A stretch of 44,170 nt of DNA, from positions 1 through 44,170 of the forward strand of contig JACPYM010000058.1 of assembly GCA_016196035.1 (NCBI GenBank). The letters are read 5' to 3'. This DNA is from Acidobacteriota bacterium. Its GTDB lineage: Bacteria; Acidobacteriota; Blastocatellia; RBC074. Numbering within the stretch: the first letter of the stretch is position 1; each line of letters starts with the position of its first letter. The notes beneath the pieces are model-generated. The model saw only the letters and a list, made by a program, of their open reading frames with translations, did not search any database and was not told the origin of the DNA. This document shows positions 35,788 through 44,012 of the stretch, in pieces. A program made the position numbers and the translations under genes.

Positions 35788-36122
35788 CTGATTCCTGATT
35801 CCCGCTAGCTGGAAAATCAGCCGGCATTTTCCAACTATAGATTTCAAGATAATGCTTTTCCGTAGCAAGCCCGCGAAGGCGGGCGACAGCATAAAGCCCA
35901 GGGCGTTAGCCCTGGGTGGCGACAGGGTGAGCAGTAAGCCCGTGAAATGGGCGACAGACCAGTCTCTGCCGCCCGTTTCACGGGCTTACTGCTCATGCAA
36001 CCGGCACCAGGGTTGCGGCTGCGCCTTCACCCTGGGATCTATGCTGGCCACCCGCTGCGCGGGTTCAATTCGGAAATTCTTTTTCTTGAAATCTATAGCA
36101 GGAATCAGGAGTCAGGAATCAG
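35788..36122. repeat. Compound repeat: heptamer palindrome interrupted by REP-like hairpins
   Basis: The outer pair is CTGATTCCTGATTCC (35788-35802) with GGAATC/AGGAGTC units at 36101-36122. Next comes a core hairpin GGAAAAT...ATTTTCC (35811-35832), then a perfect 14-bp pair CTATAGATTTCAAG (35835-35848) with CTTGAAATCTATAG (36085-36098). Inside are at least four small hairpins: GCCCGC/GCGGGC (35869-35884), CCCAGGGC/GCCCTGGG (35897-35916), a perfect 19-bp stem (35929-35947 with 35976-35994) and CCAGGGT/ACCCTGG (36007-36035). Three of them are followed by GCGACAG, which suggests related REP-like units that inserted into an older palindrome. Confidence 0.85.
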
Positions 36123-36331
36123 TGTAATGTCTTTGGCGGGTGTTTTGAGGACTTTGCAAAAGCCCTGCTGGCAGCCTGCGGTACGGTCGAATAACTTTGG
36201 CATATCCGGACCGCCGACATATACTGCCGCGCGCCGACCTCACCGCGCGCACAGCAAGGCAGTCTTCCCCCAGGTTCCAGTTTGGAACGGAATCAAAATT
36301 CAGCGCCATGATCAGCGAGAGGATTTATCCG

Positions 36332-39300
36332 ATGAAACTCCGAAATCAATTTTCTTCCAAGTCAGTTCTCACCAGCCGCGCACAGTTGCACGTTGTTCAA
36401 TTCGGCGCGCTCGTCTGCGTCAATTTGCTCTTGTTCAGCGGGCTGAGTTTCATTGGCAATGCGCGTGGCTTCAGCGCGCCGTTTCAAACGCCAGCGGCGT
36501 TCAGTTCCCTGTCCGCCGCCAGTTTTGAAACTAACCTCACGCCCGAAGGCATCGCCGCCGGTTTTGGCAGCAATCTCGCACCGAGTACCGCATCGGCCAC
36601 CACCACGCCGCTGCCGACCACGCTCAACACGATTTCGGTGACGGTCAACGGTGTCAACGCGGGGTTGTTCTTTGTCTCATCAGGCCAGATCAACTATTTG
36701 ATCCCGGCGGGCACGGCGGCGGGTGAAGCAACCGTCAATGTCTTGCGTAGCGGCGTCATCACGCACACCGGCAAAGTGACCATCGTCAGCGCCGCACCCG
36801 CCATCTTCACCGCCAACTCCAACGGCACAGGCGTCCCCGCCGCCATCGTCTTGCGTGTGGCGACGAACGGCGCGCAAACCACCGAAACCATCGCCCAACT
36901 GGTCAGCAATCGCTGGCAAACCAAAGCCATCAACCTGGGGCCGACGGGCGAGCGCGTCTTTCTGATTTTGTTTCTCTGCGGCATTCGCGGCTTGCCTAAC
37001 AGCGATGGCAACAGCGGCAACGGCGTGGCCGAGAATGTGCGCGTGTTGATCGGTGGCATCGAACAGACACCGATATTCGCCAACAAACAGGGCGGCCTCG
37101 TGGGTGTAGATCAGATCAACGTCGAAATCCCGCGCGAATTGCTGGGGCGCGGCAAAATCAAAACCGCAGTGATTGGCGGCGGACTCTCTTCGCTCGAAGT
37201 CGAAATCGAAATCGCGGGCGCGACGGGCACGAACCCGCCGACCGTGACGAGTTTCGCGCCCACGCTCGCCACCGCAAGCGAAACACTCAACATCAACGGC
37301 GTCGGCTTTTCGACGGTGGCCGCGAACAACCTGGTGCGCGTCAATGGGCTGGAAACCTCGGTCGAATCGGCTGCGGCCACGCAATTGATCGTGCGTGTGC
37401 CTTACGGCGCGGAAGCCGGCCGCGTCATCGTGCGCACGACAACCGGCGAGGGTTCGAGCAACAGCGATGTCAGCGTGCGCACGACCATCAGCGGTCTCAC
37501 CACCGACACGAATGGAAATCCGCTGCCCGGCGTCGAAGTCAGCTATGGCGCATTCAAAACCACGACGCGCAATGACGGCACCTATCTGTTGCGCGATGTG
37601 CCCGCCGGTTTCGGCACGCTCAAAATTGACCCGTCAAAATTGTCACTGACCCCGGCGATGCAACCCTACAGCAAAATCGCCACGGCCACCGCCAACCGCG
37701 ACAACCTGCAAACCACCACCGCGCTGCAAACCGTCTCTGGCGAAGCCGCTTCGATTCAAACGCAAGGCAGCGGCGCGGCTGAAGAAGGCGACTTCACGCA
37801 ACACCGCCTGCTCGCGCCCAACGGCACGATCACGACCGGCAATGTGACATTCAGTTTTGACGACAACACGGTCGGCACCTTTCCCGCCGGTGTCACCGAT
37901 GGCCGCATTTACCTGACGGTGCTCACCAACAGCCGCACGCCGACGCCGCTGCCCGCCGGGATTTTCAGTTCGACCATTGCGCAACTTTCACCCATCGGCG
38001 TCAAACTCGCGCCGGGCGGCAAGCTGACGTTTCCCAACACCGACGGCTTGGCGGCGAATGCACAGGCGCGGCTTTACAAACTGGATCAAACCGCTGGCAG
38101 CCCGACGCTGGGCCAGTTCGTTGACGTAGGCGTCGCCACCGTTTCCGCCGACGGCCAGCGCGTCGAAACCGGCGCGAATGCGATCACCGAAACCAGCATC
38201 TATTTCGCCGCGCTCGCGCGTCCGCTGACCACCGTCACGGGCCGCGTGGTAGACAGCGATAACACAACGCCCGTGCGCCGCGCGCTGGTCACTTTGCGCG
38301 GGCAACAAACGTTCACGGATGGCAACGGCAGCTTTACGCTGCGCAACATTCCCGTCCCGGCCAATAACCTGCTGAACATCGAAGCCAGTTTCGTGCGACC
38401 AACTGGCCGTACCGACAGCGTGACGCGCAACAACATCGCCGTCGGCGCGAACGGGCTGACGCACATCACGCCCGACTTGGTGCTGCCTTCGCCAACGACG
38501 CAACCCAATCGTCCGCCGTCATTGATCGCGCCGACGCTGCTGACCGCTACCGAAGGCCAGACGCGCAACATCCCGCTGGTGGTGAGCGATCCTGATTCCG
38601 ATCAACCCGTGCAACTGGTTCTGACCAGCCCCAACTTCGTCACGCTGGTGCTCATTCAAAACATCGCCAACATACGCATCGCCCCGCCCGCAGGCTCGGC
38701 GGGAACGTATCCGCTGACCTTGAAGGCCACCGATAACCAGAACGCCGTCACGACGCTGAACGCCTCGCTCACCGTCACGGGCAATCGCGCGCCTGTGCTA
38801 TCCGTGCCGCTGGCGCAAACGGCCAGCGTTGGACAGCAACTCGCCTTCAACGTTTCGGCGTCAGACCCGGATGCGGATCAGACAGTAACGCTGATGGCAA
38901 CCAGTCTGCCCAGCGGCGCAAGCTTCGTGCAGACGAGCGCGACGACCGGGCGCTTTACCTGGACGCCCACCGCCAATCAAACCGGCCTGGCGACCGCGAC
39001 CTTCACGGCCACCGACAACGGCAGCCCAGTCATGACCGACCGCAAGTCAGTGGCGATCAACGTCGGCGGCGCAATTACGCAATGGGCGCAAACGGCGGGG
39101 CCAGAGGGCGCGGTGATCAGAGTTTTGTTGGTCAGCGGCAACAATTTCTTTGCCGGCACCGATGGCGGCGTCTTCCGTTCGGCCAATGATGGAGCCAGTT
39201 GGACGCCCGCCAACAACGGCTTGGCTGGCCAGTTCGTCTCAGCACTGACGACCAACGGGACGGCGTTGTTTGCGGGCACCTACGGAACCAGTCTGCTGGG

Positions 39301-40801
39301 CGGCGCTGGTATTTTCCGTTCGACCGACAACGGAGCGAATTGGACGCCCGCCAGTAACGGGTTGAGCACGCCGAATGTTTTCGCTTTGGGCGCGAGCGGC
39401 ACTACGGTGTTTGCGGGTCTGGTGTCCGGCGGGATTGCTCGCACCACCGACAACGGCGCGAATTGGGCCGCCACCGGCGCGGGGTTGAGCCAACAACTCG
39501 TCTACGCTTTTGCCGCGCTTGGCTCCAACGTCTTCGCGGGCACGCTGACAGGCGGCGTCTTCCGTTCAACTGACAATGGCACGAATTGGACAGCCGTCAA
39601 CACAGGGTTGACCTTTCCCTCGATTTCATCCTTCGCCGTCATCAACACGACGCTTTTTGCGGGCACCAATGGCGGCGGGGTTTTCCGTTCGACCGACAAT
39701 GGCGCGAACTGGACGGCGGTCAATGCGGGTTTGGGCATTCAGGCCATTTCCTCATTGGCCGTGAGCGGGACGACGCTCTATGCCGGATCGCAGGTGGGCG
39801 GCGTCTTCCGTTCGACCGACAACGGCGCGAATTGGTCGGCGGTCAACAACGGCCTGGCGAATCAGTTCATCAATGCGCTGGCCGCGCGCGGCACAGCCGT
39901 GGTCGCGGGCGCGAACAGCGGGGCTTTGCGCAGTGCCGATAGCGGCGCGAATTGGGCCGCCGCCAACACGGGCCTCAGCGGGCAATTCATTTTTGCGCTG
40001 GCCGTCAACGGCGCGAATCTGTTCGCCAGCACCTATAGCGGCGTCTTCCGCACGACGAACAACGGCGCGGCCTGGACGCTGGTCAACAACGGGCTGGGCA
40101 ATCGCATCATTCTGTCGTTGCTGGTGACGGGCACGACGCTCTATGCCGGCAGCGAAGGCGATGGCGTCTTCCGCACGACCGACAACGGCGCGAATTGGAC
40201 GCCCGCCAACAATGGCTTGCTGGATCGCGCGATTACGGGCTTGGCGATGAGCGGCAATACGTTATTCGCCGCGACGGCGGGCAGCGGGATTTATCGTTCG
40301 ACCGACAACGGCGCTACGTGGACGGGAGCGAATACAGGTTTGGGCAGCTTGAATATCCTGTCCATCGTCGCCAGCGGTAGTACGGTCTTTGTCGGCACCG
40401 ATCAAGCGGGCGTCTTCCGCTCCACCGACGGCGGCAACAATTGGGCGGCGGTGAATACGGGCCTCTCCAGCCTCACGGCCTATTCGCTGGGACTGAACGG
40501 CACGACGCTCTTTGTCGGCACCCCCACCGGCCTCTTCCGCAGCAGCGACAACGGCGCGACCTGGACGGCGGCCAACACCGGCCTCACCGGCGTGCTGGTG
40601 TCATCCTTTGCCGCCAGCGGTCAGAACCTGTTCGTCGGTTCAGCCTTTGGCGGCGTCTTCCGCTCAATCAATAACGGCGGACTCTGGACGCCTTTCAACG
40701 AAGGTCTCCCTAACCTCTTTGTCAAAGCCCTCGTCGTCAGCGGCAACAGCCTGGCGGCAGGCAATATCGGCAGTTCGGTGTTCACCCGGCCGTTGCCGTA
40801 A
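36332..40801 (+). CDS. Large exported surface protein: TIGR03437-like, TIG, Cna-like, Ig-like and 13 Asp-box repeats
   Basis: The 1489-residue product has a signal segment (about 25-48). A TIGR03437-like domain follows near the N-terminus (about 55-290; GQINYLIPAGTAAGEATVNV), an unusual position, since it is normally C-terminal. Then come an IPT/TIG domain (about 300-385), carboxypeptidase-regulatory-like domains (about 388-430 and 625-690), two Ig/cadherin-like domains (about 730-905) and thirteen repeats of about 41 residues (about 935-1475). Each repeat has an F-R-S-T-D-N-G-A-N-W Asp box, so they should form beta-propellers. The repeat section is also a DNA tandem repeat of about 123 bp (39150-40770). 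GAGAGGA upstream of 36332 sets the start. It has a related architecture to the protein at 8406, and likely acts on the cell surface. Confidence 0.87.
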   Translation: MKLRNQFSSKSVLTSRAQLHVVQFGALVCVNLLLFSGLSFIGNARGFSAPFQTPAAFSSLSAASFETNLTPEGIAAGFGSNLAPSTASATTTPLPTTLNTISVTVNGVNAGLFFVSSGQINYLIPAGTAAGEATVNVLRSGVITHTGKVTIVSAAPAIFTANSNGTGVPAAIVLRVATNGAQTTETIAQLVSNRWQTKAINLGPTGERVFLILFLCGIRGLPNSDGNSGNGVAENVRVLIGGIEQTPIFANKQGGLVGVDQINVEIPRELLGRGKIKTAVIGGGLSSLEVEIEIAGATGTNPPTVTSFAPTLATASETLNINGVGFSTVAANNLVRVNGLETSVESAAATQLIVRVPYGAEAGRVIVRTTTGEGSSNSDVSVRTTISGLTTDTNGNPLPGVEVSYGAFKTTTRNDGTYLLRDVPAGFGTLKIDPSKLSLTPAMQPYSKIATATANRDNLQTTTALQTVSGEAASIQTQGSGAAEEGDFTQHRLLAPNGTITTGNVTFSFDDNTVGTFPAGVTDGRIYLTVLTNSRTPTPLPAGIFSSTIAQLSPIGVKLAPGGKLTFPNTDGLAANAQARLYKLDQTAGSPTLGQFVDVGVATVSADGQRVETGANAITETSIYFAALARPLTTVTGRVVDSDNTTPVRRALVTLRGQQTFTDGNGSFTLRNIPVPANNLLNIEASFVRPTGRTDSVTRNNIAVGANGLTHITPDLVLPSPTTQPNRPPSLIAPTLLTATEGQTRNIPLVVSDPDSDQPVQLVLTSPNFVTLVLIQNIANIRIAPPAGSAGTYPLTLKATDNQNAVTTLNASLTVTGNRAPVLSVPLAQTASVGQQLAFNVSASDPDADQTVTLMATSLPSGASFVQTSATTGRFTWTPTANQTGLATATFTATDNGSPVMTDRKSVAINVGGAITQWAQTAGPEGAVIRVLLVSGNNFFAGTDGGVFRSANDGASWTPANNGLAGQFVSALTTNGTALFAGTYGTSLLGGAGIFRSTDNGANWTPASNGLSTPNVFALGASGTTVFAGLVSGGIARTTDNGANWAATGAGLSQQLVYAFAALGSNVFAGTLTGGVFRSTDNGTNWTAVNTGLTFPSISSFAVINTTLFAGTNGGGVFRSTDNGANWTAVNAGLGIQAISSLAVSGTTLYAGSQVGGVFRSTDNGANWSAVNNGLANQFINALAARGTAVVAGANSGALRSADSGANWAAANTGLSGQFIFALAVNGANLFASTYSGVFRTTNNGAAWTLVNNGLGNRIILSLLVTGTTLYAGSEGDGVFRTTDNGANWTPANNGLLDRAITGLAMSGNTLFAATAGSGIYRSTDNGATWTGANTGLGSLNILSIVASGSTVFVGTDQAGVFRSTDGGNNWAAVNTGLSSLTAYSLGLNGTTLFVGTPTGLFRSSDNGATWTAANTGLTGVLVSSFAASGQNLFVGSAFGGVFRSINNGGLWTPFNEGLPNLFVKALVVSGNSLAAGNIGSSVFTRPLP

Positions 40802-41045
40802 CGAAGTACCTCGCGGGAAAAGAACTTTGGCAAAACCACGGGGGACACGGGGGACACGGGGGACACGGGGACAGCGAAACAGCGAAAAGGTACGTAAACA
40901 TTGAGCAACGCACGTCGTCCGATGCTTGCTCTCCCCCGCGCTCCCCGTGGTTTTCTTTTTCTTGATGGAGTTCGGCCTTTAGGCTACCGGGCGCGTGGCG
41001 TTGGTTTGTCTGCTGATTCATCCGGCAGTCCGGCATAAAGGGACT
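40802..41045. repeat. Gap between convergent genes: 9-bp tandem palindrome and solo family arm
   Basis: A tandem of the 9-mer ACGGGGGAC (three copies plus a partial one, from 40838) forms the left arm of an imperfect palindrome. AAAACCACGGGG (40832-40843) pairs with CCCCGTGGTTTT (40943-40954), with CGGGGGA against TCCCCCG further in. The right arm leads into TTTTCTTTTTCTT, a good T-run for the plus-strand gene. At 40964-40990 lies TGGAGTTCGGCCTTTAGGCT followed by ACCGG, matching the left side of the 31222 element but with no right arm. Confidence 0.75.
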
Positions 41046-42458
41046 TCAATTCTTGGCTAAATCCCGAAAGGGTTTGCTCCCTGTCGCCAGGATCACCCCC
41101 TGCTCATTGCGCAGTTCGTAACTGATGTTGCCTGTGGTATCGCCAGCCGGCGCTAGAAACGGCAACCGGCCTTGCTTGGTCGTCATGATCGCCTGTTTGG
41201 TATCGGACGTGCTGGCGGTGTGAATCGTCATGGCGATCATCCCCAAAGGCTCACGCGCCAGAATCTCGAATTCGATGGTGACATTCTCGGCGGTTTCCGC
41301 CACCTGGCGCACGATCACTTTGACATCCCCCGGCTGAACCGGGTCTTTTTTCGCGTCGGGGGCTGGCTCCGTTTCGGCGGGCGGATTGCCATCCTCGACT
41401 TTGCCGGTCGGATAGTTGGCCGTTTGAAGCACGCTCTTTTCGCCGGGCCGGGGCGGTCGTGGACGGCCGTCGTCTTCCTCAACTTGCTCGACGGGCACAT
41501 CGCCGGGTTGACCGATTGGATTCGGCGCGAGATTGCGCGGCGAGCGATTTTCGGCAATGACCTGTTGCCGCCCGCCTGACCCAAAAGCGCCATTCTGCGT
41601 CAACAACGGCGCGCCTTGTTCGTCGAGAATGGTCAGCAAATAGCTCTTGCCGCTGCCCTGGAGCGGAAATACCTGCTCTTGTCCCGGAGCGATTTCGATC
41701 TGCATCGCGGGTTGCGGGCGTTCCTGCTCGCCATCGCTGAGCGCCCATTTGACCGTGCCGCGAAACCGATAGCGGTTGTTGCGATTTTGCAGCGTCACCA
41801 GCAATTGACCGTCTTTGGCCTCGATGACGCCTTGCAGCATCGGCGGGGCAAATTCCTTGAAATCGTCGAGTTCGATTTCATCCTGATGTTTTTGTGTGGA
41901 AGCGGCGCCTGAAGTCTTGGCTGGCGGTGGAGCAATCAACTGTGCGGCGTCAGGCTCACGCAGCGGATCGCCGCTAATCAGATAATCTGTCCGAGGCGTC
42001 CCGCCGGCCTTTTTGCTGGCGACAGGAGTTGTCGCACGACTGGTTTCACCGCCTTTGCGTTCGCGCGGATTGGCGCGTTCGGTGAGCGCGTGTCCGCTCG
42101 CCCCCAGGGCTGCGCCGGGCGCTTCGTAGCGAAAAACGGTGTATTCGGAAATTAACTTGGCGAGCACGAGTTTGCGCCCGAATTCCGTGGCTTGTTGCGT
42201 GCTGGCAAATTGACCGCCGACGCGCACGCGGTAAAAGACGCCTTTGCCGCTCACTTCGCCTATCAACCAATACGCATGCAGGCCGCGCTCGCGCAACCCG
42301 CCGGTCAAAGCTTCGGCTTCGGCTCGCGTTTGCACCGCCGCCACCTGCACAGCGAATCCATTCTGCGCCTGCACACCGACTGCGACGCCAGCCCAGAGCG
42401 CCAAAGATAGACACAACCAGAGAGTTCGCACCAAAGCCATCATCACATTCTCACTCAT
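41046..42458 (-). CDS. SPOR-domain exported protein
   Basis: The 470-residue product has a signal peptide (about 8-32, ending VQAQ) and a SPOR domain right after it (about 34-110): GFAVQVAAVQTRAEAEAL, GVFYRVRVGGQF and ATEFGRKL. SPOR domains bind septal peptidoglycan lacking stem peptides, so a role in the cell envelope or division is likely. The rest has a Ser/Ala/Pro-rich linker, an Ig-like beta domain (about 205-300), a disordered acidic Pro-rich stretch (about 310-375) and a second beta domain (about 378-470). The start is uncertain among ATG codons at 42458, 42443 and 42440, since no strong ribosome site precedes any. Confidence 0.85.
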   Translation of the reverse strand: MSENVMMALVRTLWLCLSLALWAGVAVGVQAQNGFAVQVAAVQTRAEAEALTGGLRERGLHAYWLIGEVSGKGVFYRVRVGGQFASTQQATEFGRKLVLAKLISEYTVFRYEAPGAALGASGHALTERANPRERKGGETSRATTPVASKKAGGTPRTDYLISGDPLREPDAAQLIAPPPAKTSGAASTQKHQDEIELDDFKEFAPPMLQGVIEAKDGQLLVTLQNRNNRYRFRGTVKWALSDGEQERPQPAMQIEIAPGQEQVFPLQGSGKSYLLTILDEQGAPLLTQNGAFGSGGRQQVIAENRSPRNLAPNPIGQPGDVPVEQVEEDDGRPRPPRPGEKSVLQTANYPTGKVEDGNPPAETEPAPDAKKDPVQPGDVKVIVRQVAETAENVTIEFEILAREPLGMIAMTIHTASTSDTKQAIMTTKQGRLPFLAPAGDTTGNISYELRNEQGVILATGSKPFRDLAKN

Positions 42459-42975
42459 CTTTTCACACGGGCCACATGGGTCACACGGGCCTTTGGTCAG
42501 CTATGAAAATAGCAGCACTGATAAATTCAAACTTAACCGAACCACGGCGCGCGGGATGCGAGGACTTGCCGGGTTCGCAGACCAGCTTGGCTAACCCAGT
42601 TTGGCTAACCCAGTTTGGCCAACCCAGTTTGGCCAACTTAGCCCCAACGTGGTCAAGGTCGGGCCAGGATTATGGCGGCACTGTTTTGTGCGCGCACCTA
42701 CCTTGCTACTTCAACCGTTGAGAATTGCCTGGCGCACGGGTGAGAGTGACGCAAGGATCTGTGTGTAGAAATGAGCTATGGGGCCTTGTCGTTACGGGTT
42801 TCGGATCAAGCAGGGATGCTGTTTCGGGGTGCAGCGTGAACGCAAAATTAAAGGGCAAAGCGTCTCAGCCACGAGCGGCACTATAGCAAACTCAGCGCGG
42901 CTTGCCTACCAGGATTTCCTGCGCAGGAATGCGAATAAGAGATGTCTGGTCAAAGCTTTCGTCCATGAACGCGAA
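42459..42975. repeat. Gap with 9-bp and 14-bp tandem repeats
   Basis: Just upstream of the SPOR gene, about 42464-42491, a 9-bp unit is repeated three times (CACACGGGC, CACATGGGT, CACACGGGC). At 42587-42642 there are four copies of a 14-mer, TTGGCTAACCCAGT, the last two with the palindromic TTGGCCAA, and the last copy diverged at its end. A palindrome TTCCTGCGCAGGAA sits at 42916-42929. Two open frames in this region (42476-42721 and 42778-43053) have no recognisable features, and I do not call them. Confidence 0.8.
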
Positions 42976-43015
42976 AGCCGCTCTGGGAACGCCGGGTTGG
43001 CATTGCAGAGCGGCT
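42976..43015 (-). terminator. 10-bp hairpin after rhodanese gene
   Basis: AGCCGCTCTG (42976-42985) pairs perfectly with CAGAGCGGCT (43006-43015), with a 20-base loop. It lies 25 bases beyond the stop codon of the minus-strand rhodanese gene. There is no T-run, so the terminator assignment is tentative. Confidence 0.5.
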
Positions 43016-43039
43016 CAATACGTTGGTCATCAAAAAAGA

Positions 43040-43657
43040 CTACGATTTCTTAGGCGCAGGTTTCGCGTCAGGTTTGGCCGCCGGTTTGGTTGGCGCCGCC
43101 GGAGCCGGAGCCGCCGGAGCAGGTGTGGCAGGCGGAGCCTTGACCATCTCGTTGCCAGCCGCTTCCCAAGCCATGTTGCCGCCCAGTAAGGCTCCCGCGT
43201 TCGTGAAGCCAGCTTTTTGCAAGAGCAGCGCCGCACGGGCGCTCGTGTGTTCGGACGGTCAGCTACAGTACGCAATAATGCGTTTGTCTTTGGGCAAATC
43301 TTTGAAATCGCCCTGTTCTAACCGCGACAACCCATGCTCAAGCGCGCCTTTGACGTGGGCAGCTTTATAAGCGTCAGGGCCGCGCACATCAATGATGATC
43401 GCTTTGCCGCTGTCAATAGCAGCTTTGGCTTCCGCCACTGGCACGCGCGGAATCGAATCTTCAGGGTTTTGCGCGGGGGCCGCCGCCGCCGCCGCCGCAG
43501 GCGCACTTTGAACTGCGCCATTCGCCGCTGGCAACGGACTGGCCACAGGCACCGTTCCGGGGGGTGACACAGCCGCTGTTGGTTGCTGGCAGGCCGTGCC
43601 CAACCCAGCCAGCAACGCCAAAAGTGCGCTGCGCGTTAGGAGGTTGAGTTTATCCAT
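43040..43657 (-). CDS. Rhodanese-domain lipoprotein, probable selenoprotein (Sec at residue 133)
   Basis: The gene reads as one 205-residue protein if the in-frame TGA at 43259-43261 is decoded as selenocysteine. Residues 1-23 form an export signal ending in Cys (AGLGTAC), probably a lipoprotein. An Ala/Pro-rich linker follows, then a rhodanese domain: IPRVPVAEAKAAID, AIIIDVRGPDAYKAAHVKGA, and the active loop AYCS-Sec-PSEHTSARAAL, followed by LLQKAGFTNAGALLGGNMAW. Downstream of the TGA the frame continues with normal family sequence to a TAG at 43040-43042, plus a Lys/Ala/Pro tail. In related rhodaneses the loop is C-x-C-P-x-E, so Sec replaces the second Cys. A hairpin of SECIS geometry lies at 43227-43243. 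Start 43657 has GAGGAA nine bases upstream; 43666 is an alternative. Otherwise the gene would be broken by a nonsense mutation. Confidence 0.82.
43227..43243 (-). promoter_or_regulatory. Candidate bacterial SECIS stem-loop
   Basis: On the minus strand, AGCGCC and GGCGCT form a perfect 6-bp stem closing a 5-base loop CGTGC. The loop begins 21 bases after the TGA and has a G as its second base. Bacterial SECIS elements are described as having an apical loop roughly 16-37 bases after UGA with a G among the first two loop bases, so this one fits. The stem is short, and the sequence also encodes conserved rhodanese residues. Confidence 0.6.
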
Positions 43658-44012
43658 AAGGTTCATTTCCTCAGCGTGATCCGCTCAGTAAAACTTGCGG
43701 GGTTCAGCGTTTGTTGGTTGTGCTGCGCTTTGCCTTGAACCGGTTCGCAGCCAGATGAGTGCTTGCACTGTTTGACCAATGCCAGCCGTAGTGTACACGA
43801 AGCCTTTAACAGCGACAATCCTGCGCCTGCCTCTCGTTAATCTTTGCGTTTGATTTTTGGCCCTCCCTTAGCGATGATGGCATGCCTGTGCCACTTCCCC
43901 CGCTTGTCCCGTTTGAAATGCTCGTGGTGCTCGGCTCCACCCTAACCCGTTCACATTTCATTGCACCGTTGCTTACCGGTAATGCCGTTAGCTTGTTATT
44001 TTGTATCCGAAC
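43658..44012. promoter_or_regulatory. Divergent intergenic region
   Basis: This 355-base gap lies between the minus-strand rhodanese gene and the plus-strand exported protein and should contain both promoters. I see a short palindrome GTGTACAC near 43793 and no long inverted repeat, unlike most gaps in this window. No clear promoter boxes could be assigned. Confidence 0.35.

Noticed and set aside
39150-40770. 123-bp repeats considered as non-coding tandem or CRISPR-like array
   Set aside because: They stay in frame and encode clear Asp-box units.
42587-42642. Tandem 14-mers considered as a CRISPR array
   Set aside because: The units are short and directly adjacent, without spacers, and no cas gene is present.
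42778-43189. Overlapping plus-strand open frames near the rhodanese 3' end
   Set aside because: They lie in the wrong frame over the rhodanese coding region or in repeat-rich DNA, and show no motif.
43259-43261. TGA in the rhodanese gene taken as end of a short, complete protein
   Set aside because: The product would lack the end of the active loop and the last helix and strand of the domain, which are all encoded in the same frame directly downstream.
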